Shown piece by piece: positions 24,176-25,544 of a DNA stretch of 25,544 nucleotides (positions are counted from its first letter, which is position 1; each line of letters opens with the position of its first letter). The translations under genes were made by a program, and so were the position numbers. Origin of the DNA: an uncultured Bacteroidota bacterium (GTDB lineage: Bacteria > Bacteroidota > Bacteroidia > Chitinophagales > Chitinophagaceae); NCBI GenBank assembly GCA_946479615.1, contig CAMLGR010000056.1:1-25544 (forward strand), written 5' to 3'. The notes beneath the pieces are model-generated. The model saw nothing but the letters and a program-made list of their open reading frames with translations. It was not told the DNA's origin and ran no database searches.

Positions 24176-25132
24176 TTATAATTTCCCTTTATAAAACTCC
24201 GCTGGCACTCCCCGCACACCCGGCTTTACAGAAAACACTCCACCACTCAGTGGAAATTCTTTCAGCTTATCAGCATTCACCCAGGCTCTTGCCGTCGTGA
24301 TATACAGTGTCTCCAGGTTCTTGCCACCAAATGCACAGGAAGACACATTCGGCGCTGGCACTTTTACTTTCTGAAGCAATTCACCCGTCAACGGGTTGAA
24401 TTTACCCACTGCTCCGCCACCCCATAATGCCACCCACAAATTACCTTCGGCATCGATGGTCATGCCATCAGGAGAACCCGATCCCCTTGGAATTTTCACC
24501 ACTACGCGCCTGTTGCTGATCTCACCTGTTTTATCATCGTAATCGAATCCCTGGATAGTGCCTGTGGGTGTATCATTATAATACATTGTCTTTTTATCTG
24601 CCGTCCATACAATACCATTGGAGATACTGACACTGTCAAGCATAAGATGAATGCTTTTGTCCTTATCCAACCGGTACAGCACTGCTCCTCTTCTACGGTT
24701 ATCCAATGCCAGTGTACCTACCCAGAACCGGCCGGCCGGATCGCATTTGCCATCATTGAAACGGATACTTGTATCCGTAAGCGGATTATTGATAAGTGTG
24801 AGTTTACCTGTTTTGGTATCGATTTTCTGAATGCCGTTCTGAAGCGCCAGTAAAGCGCCACCACCCTGGATGGGCACTACCGTTCCGATCCTCGATCCGA
24901 CAGGGAATTGTTTGTCTTCCTTTGATACGGGATCATAGATATGCAATGATTTGCCTTCGATATCGATCCAGTATAATTTATTCTCTTTCGGCTGCCAGAT
25001 AGAACCTTCGCCGAGCATGGCTTTGGCATCGAGTACTAACTCTGCCTGGAGATCATCATGCGAAGATCTGAATGCACCAAGAAGGAGAACGCTGACAAAT
25101 ACACTTATTATTATAACTATCCTGTTTCGCAT
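24176..25132 (-). CDS. Secreted SMP-30/gluconolactonase-family lactonase
   Basis: This 318-residue protein has an N-terminal signal or anchor segment (about 4-22). The six-bladed propeller of the SMP-30/gluconolactonase family follows, with metal ligands in the expected places: Glu42 in LGEGSIWQP, Asn172 in ISNGIVW and Asp222 in GSPDGMTID. Asn126-Asp127 in RFNDGKCDPAGRFWVGT is the usual substrate-side motif. It would open an aldonolactone such as galactono- or glucono-1,5-lactone to the free acid, probably in the periplasm, feeding the transporter and DgoD. It lies between the esterase and GH2 genes with gaps of 69 and 105 nt, so it could be in the same transcript. The precise lactone is inferred from context. 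Confidence 0.87.
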   Translation of the reverse strand: MRNRIVIIISVFVSVLLLGAFRSSHDDLQAELVLDAKAMLGEGSIWQPKENKLYWIDIEGKSLHIYDPVSKEDKQFPVGSRIGTVVPIQGGGALLALQNGIQKIDTKTGKLTLINNPLTDTSIRFNDGKCDPAGRFWVGTLALDNRRRGAVLYRLDKDKSIHLMLDSVSISNGIVWTADKKTMYYNDTPTGTIQGFDYDDKTGEISNRRVVVKIPRGSGSPDGMTIDAEGNLWVALWGGGAVGKFNPLTGELLQKVKVPAPNVSSCAFGGKNLETLYITTARAWVNADKLKEFPLSGGVFSVKPGVRGVPAEFYKGKL

Positions 25133-25201
25133 AACTATTATTTTGATTTCACGCGGCGGGCGCAGCGAAGCGCGGCGGCATTGTTTTGTAGGAAGATTAT
25201 T

Positions 25202-25544
25202 TTATTTTTTCAGGAATCCCATATCTGATAACCATTCTGTAAAACGATCGGGCCAGCCTGCTACCGCCCCTTTGTTAGTAGCACGTACACCAAAGCCATG
25301 ACCGACATTCGCATAGATATGCAGTTCGGCAGGAATACCGGCACGTTTATATTTTAAATATACATTGGCGATGCCTTCAGCGATATCAGCACGATCCTTA
25401 TATCCTCCTACTAAAAATAATGGTGGTGAATTTTTAGCCACTTCAAACCTGGCAGAACCACCAGGATAGATCAATGCCTGGAAATCAGGTCTTGAATTTT
25501 CGCGATCAATGGCATCGGTTGCATTTTCTTTGCCGTTATCGAAG
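25202..25544 (-). CDS. Alpha/beta-hydrolase esterase (C-terminal part, cut by window edge)
   Basis: The frame is open from the window edge to the stop at 25202-25204, giving the last 114 residues of a larger protein; the TTG at 25474 is internal, not a start. The sequence FDNGKENATDAIDRENSRPD, then FQALIYPGGS, is typical of BD-FAE/acetyl-xylan-esterase-like enzymes of the alpha/beta-hydrolase fold. The acid of the catalytic triad is probably in PPLFLVGGYKDRAD and the histidine in NVGHGFGVR. The end (WPDRFTEWLSDMGFL) is the normal C-terminus, so only the N-terminal part with the nucleophile serine is missing. It is the most upstream gene seen in the carbohydrate cluster and may remove acyl groups from the glycan attacked by the GH2 enzyme. 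Confidence 0.82.
   Translation of the reverse strand, partial: FDNGKENATDAIDRENSRPDFQALIYPGGSARFEVAKNSPPLFLVGGYKDRADIAEGIANVYLKYKRAGIPAELHIYANVGHGFGVRATNKGAVAGWPDRFTEWLSDMGFLKK

Overview
The window looks like a piece of a Bacteroidota chromosome, most likely from the Chitinophagaceae side of the phylum. The reasons are moderate G+C, few Shine-Dalgarno sites, a MKKQ-type lipoprotein, families such as DUF5908, DUF4255 and DUF1080, and palindromic repeats at gene borders. This placement is inference. All 24 genes lie on the minus strand, so transcription runs from right to left, and no regulator, tRNA, rRNA, transposase or CRISPR is visible.

Region 1 (about 1-14205) is most of an extracellular contractile injection system (eCIS, of the Afp/PVC/MAC type), a phage-tail-like particle. 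In transcription order it encodes a DUF4255/Pvc16-type cap or terminator protein, an unrecognised 189-residue protein, two sheath paralogues (481 and 681 residues), two gp19-like tube proteins, a small DUF5908 protein, a CIS-tube/LysM protein, a VgrG-like spike, a PAAR tip, a gp25-like wedge protein, a large baseplate-J protein, a fibre ending in a peptidase S74 chaperone domain, and the start of a second baseplate protein cut by the window edge. Gene spacing is -1 to 35 nt except around the sheath genes, where three gaps of 141-177 nt hold palindromic repeats. The tape measure, AAA+ ATPase and cargo genes expected for such a system are not in the window and probably lie beyond position 1.

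Region 2 (14206-14606) is a 401-nt gene-free stretch. It holds an imperfect 123-bp palindrome and a clear intrinsic terminator for the operon to its right, and it must also contain the eCIS promoter.

Region 3 (14607-25544) is a carbohydrate cluster built around galactonate breakdown by the De Ley-Doudoroff route. DgoD (galactonate dehydratase), DgoK (KDGal kinase), a KDPGal aldolase and a DgoT/ExuT-like MFS transporter form the cytoplasmic core. Secreted or exported partners are a GH2 glycosidase, a DUF1080 protein, an SMP-30 lactonase, an alpha/beta-hydrolase esterase (partial), a Tat-signal TIM-barrel epimerase-like protein and a SUMF1-like lipoprotein. Together they suggest release and lactone opening of galactosyl compounds outside the inner membrane, uptake of galactonate, and conversion to pyruvate and glyceraldehyde 3-phosphate. 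A galactose dehydrogenase is not seen.

The most notable non-coding content is a set of palindromic repeat families found only at gene borders, including a 50-bp-core element present three times (in both orientations) and a perfect 36-bp inverted repeat inside the eCIS operon.
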